Both the position numbers and the translations under genes were made by a program. Below the pieces are notes generated by a model, which saw only the letters and a list, made by a program, of their open reading frames with translations, was not told where the DNA came from and did no database searches. DNA of 28,958 nt from CBDHDN01 sp965261585 (GTDB lineage: Bacteria; Pseudomonadota; Alphaproteobacteria; UBA6615), in assembly GCA_965261585.1 (NCBI GenBank), contig CBDHDN010000061.1:1-28958 (forward strand), read 5' to 3'. Below, piece after piece: positions 6,053-13,624 of this stretch (position 1 is the stretch's first letter; each line of letters begins with the position of its first letter).

Positions 6053-8956
6053 ATGGTCGAAGCCGCATCCGCACCGGCCGTGCCGGCGCAAGGAGCTGAC
6101 CGGGGCGCACGCGTGACGCCGCGGCGGCTCTATCTCGTCGACGGCTCGGGCTACATCTTCCGCGCCTTCCACGCGCTGCCGATGATGACGCGCGGCGACG
6201 GCACGCCGGTCAACGCCGTCTACGGCTTCTGCAACATGCTGATGAAGCTGTTGGACGAGATCGACACCGACGGCATGGCCGTCGTGTTCGACAAACCGGA
6301 GGTTACGTTCCGCAACGACATCTACACCGACTACAAGGCGAACCGGCCGCCGGCGCCGGACGAGCTGGTGCCCCAGTTCGGCCTGATCCGCGAGGCGACC
6401 AGGGCGTTTGGCCTGGCCAGCGTCGAGCAGGACGGCTACGAGGCCGACGATTTGATCGCCACCTATGCGCGGGCCGCCGCGGCCGCCGGCGTCGAGGTCA
6501 TCATCGTCTCGTCGGACAAGGATTTGATGCAGCTGGTGCGGCCCGGCGTGCACATGCGCGACCCGATGAAGAACGTCGACATCGGCGCCGCGGAGGTCGT
6601 GGCCAAGTTCGGCGTCGGCCCCGACAAGGTGATCGACGTGCAGGCGCTGGCCGGCGATTCGACCGACAACGTGCCCGGCGTGCCGGGCATCGGCGTCAAG
6701 ACGGCGGCGCAGCTGATCGGGGAATATGGCGACCTCGACACGCTGCTCGACCGGGCGGCGGAGATCAAGCAGCCGAAGCGGCGCGAGAACTTGATCGCCC
6801 ATGCCGAGCTGGCGCGCGTCAGCCGCGCCCTGGTGACGCTGAAGGACGACGTGCCGGTCGCCGAGACGGTCGAGGACTTCGCCTGGAACGGGCCGGCGCC
6901 CGAGACCCTGCTTGCGTTCTTCGAGGCACAGCACTTCACGTCGCTCGTCAAGCGCCTGCGCGACCGGCTGGCCGGCGCCGGCGGGGCGGCGGTCGAGCTC
7001 GTCAAGGCGACGACCGAGGCGCACTACGAGCTGGTGACCGAGCCGGCCGCGCTCGATGCCTGGCTGGAGCGGGTGCGCGCCGGCGGCTTCGTCGCCGTCA
7101 CGCTGCAGCCGCGGACGGCGAACGCGTTGTGGGCCGACGTCGCCGGCTTCGCCCTGGCGACCGGCGACGGGCGCGCCTGCTATGTGCCGGTCGGCCACGT
7201 GGCGGCGGCGCCCCAGGGCGATCTCAACTTGGGCGACCTCGACCTCGGCGACACGGCCGGCGCGGCGCCCCGACAGCTGGCGCCGGCCGCTGGCCTGGCG
7301 GCCCTGAAGGCGCTGTTCGAGGACCCGGGCGTGATGAAGGCCGGGCACAACATCAAGTACGACGTGCTGCTGCTGGCCCAGGCCTGCGCGGCCCACCTGC
7401 CCGCCGCGCCGCCGCTGGCGCCACGGGCGCTCGACGACACGATGCTCGTGTCGTTCGTGCTCGACAGCGGCCGCCGCAATCACGAGCTCGCGGCGCTGGC
7501 GACGCGCAACTTCGACCATGAGATGGCGAGCGCGAAGGCCCTGGTCGGCACGAGCAGAAACGAGATCCCGTTCGCAGCGGTCGCGCCGGACAAGGCGCTG
7601 ACGCTGGCGGCGGAGCGCGCCGATATGACCGGGCGGTTGCACCGGGCGCTCAAGCCGCGGCTCGTGCCGGACCGCATGACGACGGTCTACGAGACCATCG
7701 AACGGCCGCTGGCGCCGATCCTGGCGGCGATGGAGCAGGCCGGCGTGCTGGTCGACAAGGCGGCGCTGGCGCGGCTCAGCGAGGATTTCGCCGGCCGCAT
7801 GGCGACGCTGGAGGCGCACGCCCACGATCTGGCCGGCGAGGCGTTCAATCTGGCCTCGCCAAAACAGCTCGGCGAGATCCTGTTCGACAAGCTGGGCATG
7901 GAGGGCGGCCGCAAGGGCAAGACCGGCGCCTATACGACCGGGGCCGAGGTGCTGGAGACGCTGGCCGCTCAGGGCCACGACCTGCCCCAGGTGGCGTTGG
8001 ACTGGCGGCTGCTGTCGAAGCTCAAATCGACCTACACCGATACGCTGATCGAGCAGGTCAACCCGGCGACCGGCCGCGTGCACACGGCGTACTCGATGAC
8101 TGGGGCCCAGACCGGGCGGCTGTCGTCGAACGAGCCCAACCTGCAGAACATCCCGGTGCGTACCGAAGAGGGCCGCAAGATCCGCGACGCCTTCGTCGCC
8201 GCCGCGGGCTGCCGCCTGGTCTCCCTCGACTATTCGCAGATCGAGTTACGCATCGTCGCCCACGTCGCCGGCATCGCGCCGCTGATCGAGGCCTTCAAGG
8301 ACGGCGCCGACATCCACGCGATGACCGCGTCACAGGTGTTCGGCGTGCCGGTGGAGGGCATGGATCCGCTGCTGCGGCGGCGCGCCAAGGCGATCAATTT
8401 CGGCATCATCTACGGCATCAGCGCGTTCGGCCTGGCGCGGAACCTGGGCATCGCGCGGGCCGAGGCCAAGGCCTATATCGACGCCTATTTCGAGCGCTAC
8501 CCAGGCATCCGCGCCTATATGGACGCCACGATCGCGTACGCCCGCGCCAACGGCTATGTCGAGACGCTGTTCGGGCGGCGCATCTATCTCGCGGCGATCC
8601 ACGACCGCAACCCGAACCACCGCGGCTTCGCCGAGCGCCAGGCGATCAACGCGCCGATCCAGGGCACGGCCGCCGACATCATCAAGCGCGCCATGCTGCG
8701 CGTGCCGCCGGCGCTGGCCGCCGCCGGCCTCGGCCACACCGGCTTCGCCGCCGCCGGCACGCGCTCGACCGAGGCCACGCGCATGCTGCTGCAGGTGCAC
8801 GACGAGCTGCTGTTCGAGGTGCCCGAGGCCCAACTCGACACGATGATCGCAACCGTGCGCCCGGTCATGGAGGGCGCGATGCGCCCGGTCATGGAGATGA
8901 CCGTGCCGCTGGTCGTCGACGCCGGTACGGGCCACACCTGGAACGAGGCGCATTAG
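6053..8956 (+). CDS. polA: DNA polymerase I, with degenerate proofreading site
   Basis: 967 residues from ATG 6053. An alternative GTG at 6113, with AAGGAG 17 nt upstream, would remove 20 residues. The N-terminal 5' nuclease has YLVDGSGYIFRAFHALP, DGYEADD, SSDKDLMQL and GDSTDNVPG. The polymerase domain has TGRLSSNEPNLQNIPVR, motif A DYSQIELR, motif B RRRAKAINFGIIYG and motif C VHDELLFEVPE, all intact. The middle 3'-5' exonuclease domain keeps HNIKYD (Asp437), but the DxE of Exo I is Thr350-Leu-Gln352, and the Tyr and Asp of Exo III are Leu and Arg522. Proofreading is therefore probably absent. A short insertion (GFAAAGTRSTEAT) precedes motif C. The gene fills gaps during replication and repair. 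It stands alone, with no partner gene. Confidence 0.97.
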   Translation: MVEAASAPAVPAQGADRGARVTPRRLYLVDGSGYIFRAFHALPMMTRGDGTPVNAVYGFCNMLMKLLDEIDTDGMAVVFDKPEVTFRNDIYTDYKANRPPAPDELVPQFGLIREATRAFGLASVEQDGYEADDLIATYARAAAAAGVEVIIVSSDKDLMQLVRPGVHMRDPMKNVDIGAAEVVAKFGVGPDKVIDVQALAGDSTDNVPGVPGIGVKTAAQLIGEYGDLDTLLDRAAEIKQPKRRENLIAHAELARVSRALVTLKDDVPVAETVEDFAWNGPAPETLLAFFEAQHFTSLVKRLRDRLAGAGGAAVELVKATTEAHYELVTEPAALDAWLERVRAGGFVAVTLQPRTANALWADVAGFALATGDGRACYVPVGHVAAAPQGDLNLGDLDLGDTAGAAPRQLAPAAGLAALKALFEDPGVMKAGHNIKYDVLLLAQACAAHLPAAPPLAPRALDDTMLVSFVLDSGRRNHELAALATRNFDHEMASAKALVGTSRNEIPFAAVAPDKALTLAAERADMTGRLHRALKPRLVPDRMTTVYETIERPLAPILAAMEQAGVLVDKAALARLSEDFAGRMATLEAHAHDLAGEAFNLASPKQLGEILFDKLGMEGGRKGKTGAYTTGAEVLETLAAQGHDLPQVALDWRLLSKLKSTYTDTLIEQVNPATGRVHTAYSMTGAQTGRLSSNEPNLQNIPVRTEEGRKIRDAFVAAAGCRLVSLDYSQIELRIVAHVAGIAPLIEAFKDGADIHAMTASQVFGVPVEGMDPLLRRRAKAINFGIIYGISAFGLARNLGIARAEAKAYIDAYFERYPGIRAYMDATIAYARANGYVETLFGRRIYLAAIHDRNPNHRGFAERQAINAPIQGTAADIIKRAMLRVPPALAAAGLGHTGFAAAGTRSTEATRMLLQVHDELLFEVPEAQLDTMIATVRPVMEGAMRPVMEMTVPLVVDAGTGHTWNEAH

Positions 8957-8965
8957 GGCGCGGCG

Positions 8966-9118
8966 CTAGAAGATTTGCCCGGCCGTGACGTTGTGGCTGT
9001 GGTACTCGGCATCGATCGTGTCGACACTATCGCTGAACGCCGGGTCGGTCGTGCCGAAGAACCGGTAGGCGAGCGTCACGGTCGTCGAGGGGTTCACCTC
9101 GTAGCCGGACGCCTCGCC
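8966..9118 (-). pseudogene. remnant of an outer-membrane beta-barrel protein (C-terminal end)
   Basis: About 50 codons on the minus strand ending in TAG at 8968-8966. The sequence reads GYEVNPSTTVTLAYRFFGTT and continues to EYHSHNV and a final aromatic residue (QIF). Alternating strands, the LAYRFFGT turn and a C-terminal Phe match the last strands of Omp25/porin-like surface barrels. An in-frame stop at 9121-9119 closes the upstream side and no start or signal peptide remains. It lies between the end of polA and the end of the SRPBCC gene. It is too short to be a functional barrel. Confidence 0.6.
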
Positions 9119-9127
9119 TCACCCCCG

Positions 9128-9529
9128 TCACGGCGCGGCCAGGTGAGCCTCCAGGCTCGCCAGCTTGCCGGGCCAGCCGGAGGCGATGAGGTCGGCGATC
9201 GTCGCGTCGGTGTCGCCGGCGTGGTGCAGGACGAGGCGGGTGCCGCCGGGCACCGGCGTCAGCTCGATGGACACGGTCGTGGCATCGTCGTCGGTGCCCT
9301 GCCAGGCCCAGACCATGCGCCGCGGCGGCTCGATCTCCAACACCTCGCATTCGCTCCAACCCCGCCAGCCGGGCATCGCCTCGCCACGGAACGTGAAGCG
9401 GTGGCCGCGGTGCGGCTGGAAATCATTGGCCATCAGCCACTCGGCGAGGGCCGCCGGGTCGGTCAGCGATGCCCACACTTTTGCCACCGGATGGGCGAGG
9501 ACGCGATCGAACCTCACATCGAGCTGCAT
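9128..9529 (-). CDS. SRPBCC (AHSA1-like) domain protein
   Basis: 133 residues. The ATG at 9529-9527 overlaps the ArsR stop (TGATG), so the longer frame to 9601 is not needed. The START-like fold is indicated by LDVRFDRVLAHPVAKVWASL, DPAALAEWL, then alternating strands (RHRFTFRGEA-like, MVWAWQG) and a C-terminal helix ending SGWPGKLASLEAHL. This is the classic partner of an upstream ArsR regulator; the pair is common in proteobacteria and usually called activator of Hsp90 ATPase homolog. These proteins bind small hydrophobic ligands. The ligand here is unknown. Confidence 0.85.
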   Translation of the reverse strand: MQLDVRFDRVLAHPVAKVWASLTDPAALAEWLMANDFQPHRGHRFTFRGEAMPGWRGWSECEVLEIEPPRRMVWAWQGTDDDATTVSIELTPVPGGTRLVLHHAGDTDATIADLIASGWPGKLASLEAHLAAP

Positions 9530-9873
9530 CACTGGCGATCCAGATAGTCCGCGAGCCTGTCGAGGCGGTGCTCCCAGAACGCGCGGTAGCGCGCGGTCCA
9601 CTCATGGACCTCTTGCAGGCCCTGGGCGTCGGCACGGTAGAGCCGGCGGCGGCCGTCGGCGCGCCGCGTCACCAGGCCGATGGCATGCAGGATCTGGAGA
9701 TGCTGCGAGACCGCCGCGAACGAGATGTCGAACCCGGCGGCCAGGTCCTGTACCGGCTTCTCGCCATCGCTCAACAAATCGAGCAGGCGGCGGCGATTCG
9801 GGTCGGCGATCGCGTGGAACACGTCGGCCGCGCTGCGGCCGCGCGCGGCCGGTGCTGGCAGTTGGGCCGGCAA
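9529..9873 (-). CDS. ArsR/SmtB-family transcriptional regulator
   Basis: 114 residues with a winged helix. ADVFHAIADPNRRRLLDLL opens the fold, KPVQDLAAGFDISFAAVSQHL is the helix-turn-helix, and GLVTRRADGRRRLYRA is the wing. There is no CxC metal site, which places it with the non-metal ArsR regulators that pair with SRPBCC proteins. It starts 4 bp after the ester-cyclase-like gene ends and overlaps the SRPBCC gene, so all three form one operon. It is a natural candidate to bind the half-site array upstream of the operon (inference). Confidence 0.9.
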   Translation of the reverse strand: MPAQLPAPAARGRSAADVFHAIADPNRRRLLDLLSDGEKPVQDLAAGFDISFAAVSQHLQILHAIGLVTRRADGRRRLYRADAQGLQEVHEWTARYRAFWEHRLDRLADYLDRQ

Positions 9874-9877
9874 GGCG

Positions 9878-10360
9878 CTACCGACCGCCGCCGCTGATCT
9901 GCTGTACCAGGCCGAACATGTCGGCCTCGGCCCAGTGCTCGGCGATCCGGTCGCCGCGGATGCGGAAGACGTGGAGCTCGCTCCACGTCACGGTCTTGCC
10001 GCTCGCCGGAATGCCGAAGAAGTCGCCGGTGTGGGTTGCCGTCACCGTCCCGACGACGGTGATCAGGTCGCCCTCGCTGGCCAGCGGCGCATAGTCGACA
10101 TGGACGTCGGGGAAGGCTGCGAACGCGGCCGTGGCGAAGCCCTTGAGCTGGTCGATGCCGGCGCTGACGCGGCTCGGTGTGTGCTCGGCGAAGTCGGCCG
10201 TGAACAGCCGGTCGGCGACCGACAGATCGTGTTCATTGATCAGCTGCTCCGCAAAGACTTCGGCGACGCGCCCGTTGGCCGTGTCGCCGAGCTCCGCCGC
10301 TGCCGCGGGCGCGCCCGCCAGCGCCAGCGCGATGACCCCGGTACCAATGACCTTGCGCAT
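9878..10360 (-). CDS. exported ester-cyclase / SnoaL-like polyketide cyclase protein
   Basis: 160 residues. The ATG at 10360 is preferred because GGGAGGGA lies 5 nt upstream; an ATG five codons earlier overlaps that site. Residues 1-22 are a signal peptide ending PAAAA. The mature part matches the ester cyclase (SnoaL-like) fold: INEHDLSVADRLFTADFAEH, then FPDVHVDY, GTVTATHTGDFFGIPASGK and HVFRIRGDRIAEHWAEADM. Family members bind small aromatic or cyclic substrates, and many have no known reaction. First gene of a three-gene operon with ArsR and SRPBCC genes, which suggests response to a small molecule. Confidence 0.85.
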   Translation of the reverse strand: MRKVIGTGVIALALAGAPAAAAELGDTANGRVAEVFAEQLINEHDLSVADRLFTADFAEHTPSRVSAGIDQLKGFATAAFAAFPDVHVDYAPLASEGDLITVVGTVTATHTGDFFGIPASGKTVTWSELHVFRIRGDRIAEHWAEADMFGLVQQISGGGR

Positions 10361-10374
10361 GCTCGTCCCTCCCA

Positions 10375-10427
10375 TTCAAGTGCTCGTTTGAATATGTTAA
10401 TTCAACCGATCGCTTGAACGTTGTCAA
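10375..10427 (-). promoter_or_regulatory. promoter with a four-half-site, 13-bp-periodic operator array
   Basis: Four 5-bp half-sites alternate in orientation with exactly 8 bp between them: TTCAA 10375-10379, TTGAA 10388-10392, TTCAA 10401-10405, TTGAA 10414-10418. Each neighbouring pair makes an 18-bp palindrome, for example TTCAAGCGATCGGTTGAA on the minus strand. A consensus -35 TTGACA (minus strand 10427-10422) lies just upstream, with a weak TGAATT -10 after 17 bp. The array runs from the -35 region to the ribosome-binding site of the ester-cyclase gene, so binding would block transcription. Confidence 0.65.
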
Positions 10428-10834
10428 CCCCTCTCCCCCCCTTCTTGCGAGATGGGGTCATGGATCCTCGTGTCGAGCACACTGCTGTCCGGTGAAGTCG
10501 ATCAGCCACGTCGTGAAACCAAGCCCTCTCTTGTTGTCATTGCCGGGCCTGACCCGGCAATCCAGCGCGGCGTTGCCGTCATCCTGGATTCGCGGGTCGC
10601 GCCCGCGAATGACTCGAAGGAGAAGGGTAACCTCTCGCCAGTGGATTTTGGTGCCGCCGTTTCGAGCCTTGCTCCAGGCCAAGTGTCCCGATCCGGCTCG
10701 AGCCAACGCCTATCGACCGCACATCACGATCCAAACCGGACAGCAGTCGTGTCGCGCACGGGGATGACGTGCTGGGCCTTGCCCCGCGAATCGGCGTTAT
10801 GATCGCGCCGACGAAACACGAAATCGGACATGCC
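10428..10834. repeat. intergenic repeat mosaic, including inverted copy 2 of the double-hairpin repeat
   Basis: No gene is seen in this gap of about 400 bp. Positions 10534-10613 carry an inverted copy of the double-hairpin repeat (GTCATTGCCGGGCCTGACCC, then a TTCGCGGG-type hairpin). It is bracketed by an 11-bp inverted repeat, CTGCTGTCCGG at 10482-10492 and CCGGACAGCAG at 10736-10746. A short fragment of the same repeat (CTTGCCCCGCGAATCGG) sits near 10776-10792. The gap looks like several repeat insertions on top of each other. Confidence 0.65.
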
Positions 10835-11546
10835 ATGCCGCGTTTTTCCGCCAACGTTTCGATGCTGTTCACCGAGCAGGCGCTGACCGACCGGGTCGTG
10901 GCGGCGCGCGGCGCAGGCGCGCGCCGGCATCGGCTTTGCCGTGTTCAATCTGCCGGTCGGCGATCTGCGCACGGGCGGGCCGGGGCTGGCGGCGATGCCG
11001 GGGCGCGAGGCGGCGTTCCGCGCCGCGGTCGCCGAGGGCAAGCGCTATGCGGCGGCGCTCGGCCCCCGCAACGTCAATGTGCTGTGCGGCTGGCCGCCGG
11101 CGGAACTCGACCGCGCGGCGTGCCGCGCGACCCTCGTCGCCAATCTGCGCCATGCCGCCGAGGACCTGAGCGAACTGGGCGTGCGGGTGCTCGTCGAGGC
11201 GGTCAATACGCGCGACCGGCCGGGCTATTTCCTGTCGCGAACGGCCGATGCGCTGGCCGTCCTGGACGACTCCGATCATGCCAACCTGGCGCTCGAGCAC
11301 GACCTCTACCACATGCAGATCATGGAGGGCGATCTGGTGGCGACGCTGGAGCGCGCGCTGCCGCGCATCGGCCATATCCAGTTCGCCGACACGCCGGGGC
11401 GGCACGAGCCCGGCACCGGCGAGATCAACTTCCCGTTCGTGTTCGCGGCGATCGACCGGCTCGGCTACGACCGCTTCGTCGGCGCCGAATACGTGCCCAC
11501 CGGCCGTACGGAGGACAGCCTGGGCTGGCTCGGGCCCTACCTGTAA
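10835..11546 (+). pseudogene. hyi: hydroxypyruvate isomerase-like TIM-barrel gene, deletion plus frameshift
   Basis: The ATG at 10835 opens with PRFSANVSMLFTE, the typical N-terminus of hydroxypyruvate isomerase. This frame runs only to about 10910. The rest of the family pattern continues in another frame: FNLPVGDL, MPGREAAFRAAVAEG, LVEAVNTRDRPGYFL, HDLYHMQIMEGDL, GHIQFADTPGRHEPGTGEIN and VGAEYVPTG, to TAA at 11546. Roughly 20-25 residues covering the EIQFPY region of the first barrel strand are missing. Two copies of GGCGCGCG (10903 and 10916) flank the break, fitting slippage. The intact enzyme interconverts hydroxypyruvate and tartronate semialdehyde in glyoxylate metabolism. The long second half could in principle be translated from GTG 10941, but would lack the first barrel unit. 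Confidence 0.8.
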
Positions 11547-11581
11547 CGATCGCCGGATGGCACGCAGCCATCCTCCTGGAG

Positions 11582-11660
11582 GTCATTCGCGGGCTTGACC
11601 CGCGAATCCAGGAATACTGTGGCGCCGCACTGGATTGCCGGATCAGGTCCGGCAATGACG
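11582..11660. repeat. dispersed double-hairpin repeat, copy 3
   Basis: GTCATTCGCGGGCTTGACCC, then CGCGAATCCAGGAAT, and a TTGCCGGATCAGGTCCGGCAA-type second hairpin. It is the same unit and orientation as copy 1 near 5.9 kb and lies just after the isomerase remnant, between convergent genes, where its hairpins could act as terminators. Confidence 0.8.
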
Positions 11661-11723
11661 AGATTGGCAGGAGCCTCGGCCGTTCGTGCGACCAGTTCGC
11701 CGAACAGCGGTGTGCCGTCACAT

Positions 11724-12893
11724 CTACAGGACGCCGCGGGCGTCGATGGGCCAGATGTCGACCAGGGTGTCGCCGCGCACGCAGTGATAGCGGTCGTGCA
11801 TGTTGATCGTCGGGTCGCAGTGCGGCGTGATCAGCTCGACGTGGTCGCCGATGGCGAGCCGGTCGTCCGTGTCGGCGAAGACGACCTTGCCGTGCTCGTC
11901 GCCGAAGAGCTGGTAGCGGCTGCCGGCCGGCGCGCCGGCGTGGGGGCCGCGGGCGATTTCGGGCAGGGGCCCGTCGGCGGAAAAGGACTTGTAGCCGCCG
12001 TCGATCGTGACGAACCCGGGCGCATTGGCGCTGACGACGGTGCAACGCACGGTCAGCGCCGTCTCGAACAGCTGGGTCTTGTCGCGGGCGAGCTGGACCG
12101 CGTTGTACTGCACGTCCATGAACACATACGAGCCGGCCTGGATCTCGGTGAACAGTTGCGCCTCGTGGTCGAGCGTCAGGCTGCCGGTGCCGCCGCCGGT
12201 GACGATCGCCGGGGCATGGCCGGCCGCCGTCAACGCCGCTTGGATCGTGCGCAGGCGGTCCAGGTGCTTGGCGTAGGTGCCGCGGCGCTCTTCATAGACC
12301 TCGATGTGCTGGACGAGGCCGGAGTAGGCCTGGATGCCGCGATAGTCGAGGCCGTCCGCCGCGTCGATGGCGAGGGCCAGCGCCACCGCCTGGTCGGCCT
12401 CGGCGACGCCGGTGCGGCCCATGCCGGGATCGATGTCGACGATGACGCCGAGGCGCGCCGACGCCCCGCCCGTGGTCCCGCCCATGGCCGCGGCCAGGGC
12501 GTCGACGTGGGCCGGGTTGTCGACGACGACGGTCAAATCCGGCGCGCGGTGCGCCAGGGCGGTGAGGCGCGCGAGCTTCGCCGGGCCGACGACGGGCGAC
12601 GTGATGTGCACGCCCGCGATGTCGCCGGCGACCATCGCCTCGGCCTCGCGCAGACTGGCGCAGCAGACGCCAAGCGCGCCGCCGGCGCGCTGGCGGCGGG
12701 CGATGGCGCTCGATTTATGGGTCTTGGCGTGCGGCCGGATCGCGACGCCGGCGTCGGCGCAGAGCCGTGCCAGCGTGGTCATGTTGCGCTCGAGCCCATC
12801 GAGGTCGAGGACGAGGGCCGGCGTCGTCAGCCGGCGGCGCGATCCCGGCTGGTCGATGAGTGCCGCGTTGGGGCCCCGGTCGATTGCTGTCAT
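11724..12893 (-). CDS. DSD1-family PLP enzyme, D-threonine aldolase-like
   Basis: 389 residues. The start at ATG 12893 is fixed by GAGGAGG a few bases upstream; the frame extends to 12992 but without support. The alanine-racemase-type N-terminal barrel has TTPALVLDLDGLERN and RPHAKTHKS, with Lys57 the expected PLP lysine. The glycine-rich phosphate loop is VTGGGTGS. The C-terminal metal site reads PHCDPT: His358 and Asp360 form the HxD pair of D-threonine and D-3-hydroxyaspartate aldolases, rather than the HxC of D-serine dehydratases (family knowledge). It should cleave a D-3-hydroxy amino acid to glycine plus an aldehyde. It stands alone, divergent from the cold-shock gene. Confidence 0.85.
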   Translation of the reverse strand: MTAIDRGPNAALIDQPGSRRRLTTPALVLDLDGLERNMTTLARLCADAGVAIRPHAKTHKSSAIARRQRAGGALGVCCASLREAEAMVAGDIAGVHITSPVVGPAKLARLTALAHRAPDLTVVVDNPAHVDALAAAMGGTTGGASARLGVIVDIDPGMGRTGVAEADQAVALALAIDAADGLDYRGIQAYSGLVQHIEVYEERRGTYAKHLDRLRTIQAALTAAGHAPAIVTGGGTGSLTLDHEAQLFTEIQAGSYVFMDVQYNAVQLARDKTQLFETALTVRCTVVSANAPGFVTIDGGYKSFSADGPLPEIARGPHAGAPAGSRYQLFGDEHGKVVFADTDDRLAIGDHVELITPHCDPTINMHDRYHCVRGDTLVDIWPIDARGVL

Positions 12894-12968
12894 GCCTGCG
12901 ATACCTCCTCGGGTCTGGCCGCGGCGCAAGCACGCCAGCAGAAGTGAAGCGAAGTCAATATGCAAGGC

Positions 12969-13123
12969 TTGACAGTGAGTCTCGCAATGCACCTAAGGGG
13001 TGGCAGAGTCCCCGCCAATGGTGTGATAATCCTGTTATCTTGACCGCTTTGCGGTTGAGACATGCCGATGTGGCCGCAAAAGAGCTGCACGGCGGGAGGG
13101 GAAATCTCTTGGAGTCACATTCC
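12969..13123 (+). promoter_or_regulatory. candidate promoter and leader of the cold-shock gene
   Basis: TGTGATAAT at 13022-13030 is an extended -10-like element (GATAAT, 5 of 6). It overlaps an inverted repeat GATAA/TTATC, and a small hairpin ACCGC-TTT-GCGGT follows. TTGACA also occurs at 12969-12974 but without a good -10 partner. A start near 13037 would give a leader of nearly 90 nt, fitting the long leaders of cold-shock genes (known for the family). The assignment is tentative. Confidence 0.3.
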
Positions 13124-13624
13124 ATGAGCGATATGGGGTCTGAGCACCCGGTGCCGTCGCGCGCCGAGGTGTCTGCTGTTGTCAAATGGTTCAACCCGGC
13201 GAAAGGCTTCGGTTTCGTAAAACCGGCGGACGGCTCGCCCGATGCGTTCCTGCACGTGTCGGTCCTGGAGCAGTCCGGACATCGCGATATTCCCGACGCG
13301 GCGACAATCGTCTGCGACATCGGTGATGGGCCGAAGGGCCCGCAGGTCGTGGCGATCCGCAGCGTCGAGGCGCCGGAGCCGGGTGAGCACAGCGCCGTCG
13401 GCCTCGAAGATACCGGGCCGGCCGTTGAGGGCACCGTCAAGTTCTTCGACATCGCCAAGGGGTTCGGGTTCATCATCCCCGACAACGGCGAACGCGATGT
13501 GTTCATCTCCGGGCGCGTGCTCGCGCAGTCGGGCTTGCGGGTGCTGCAGCCGGAACAGCGCGTGCGCTACACGGCGCGCCAGGGCGACAAGGGCCCGACG
13601 GCGGAGAGTATCGAGGTCGTCTGA
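13124..13624 (+). CDS. cold-shock protein with two cold-shock domains
   Basis: 166 residues; ATG 13124 with TTGGAG 9 nt upstream. Two cold-shock domains lie in tandem. Domain 1 (residues about 16-80) has VVKWFNPAKGFGFVKP and DAFLHVSVLEQSG. Domain 2 (about 100-166) has GTVKFFDIAKGFGFIIP and DVFISGRVLAQSG. The RNP1 (KGFGF) and RNP2-like (DVFIS, DAFLH) aromatic positions are present in both, so each should bind single-stranded RNA or DNA. Double-domain cold-shock proteins are common in alphaproteobacteria, where some are stress-induced. The linker is acidic and Pro-rich. No partner gene is coupled to it. Confidence 0.92.
   Translation: MSDMGSEHPVPSRAEVSAVVKWFNPAKGFGFVKPADGSPDAFLHVSVLEQSGHRDIPDAATIVCDIGDGPKGPQVVAIRSVEAPEPGEHSAVGLEDTGPAVEGTVKFFDIAKGFGFIIPDNGERDVFISGRVLAQSGLRVLQPEQRVRYTARQGDKGPTAESIEVV

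Noticed and set aside
5816..8083. 755-codon minus-strand frame opposite polA
   Set aside because: The opposite strand encodes an unmistakable DNA polymerase I; the antisense product matches no family pattern.
10458..10706. Small minus-strand protein with a PRIQDDG-like sequence
   Set aside because: It is the translation of the dispersed double-hairpin repeat, a common false gene in such genomes.
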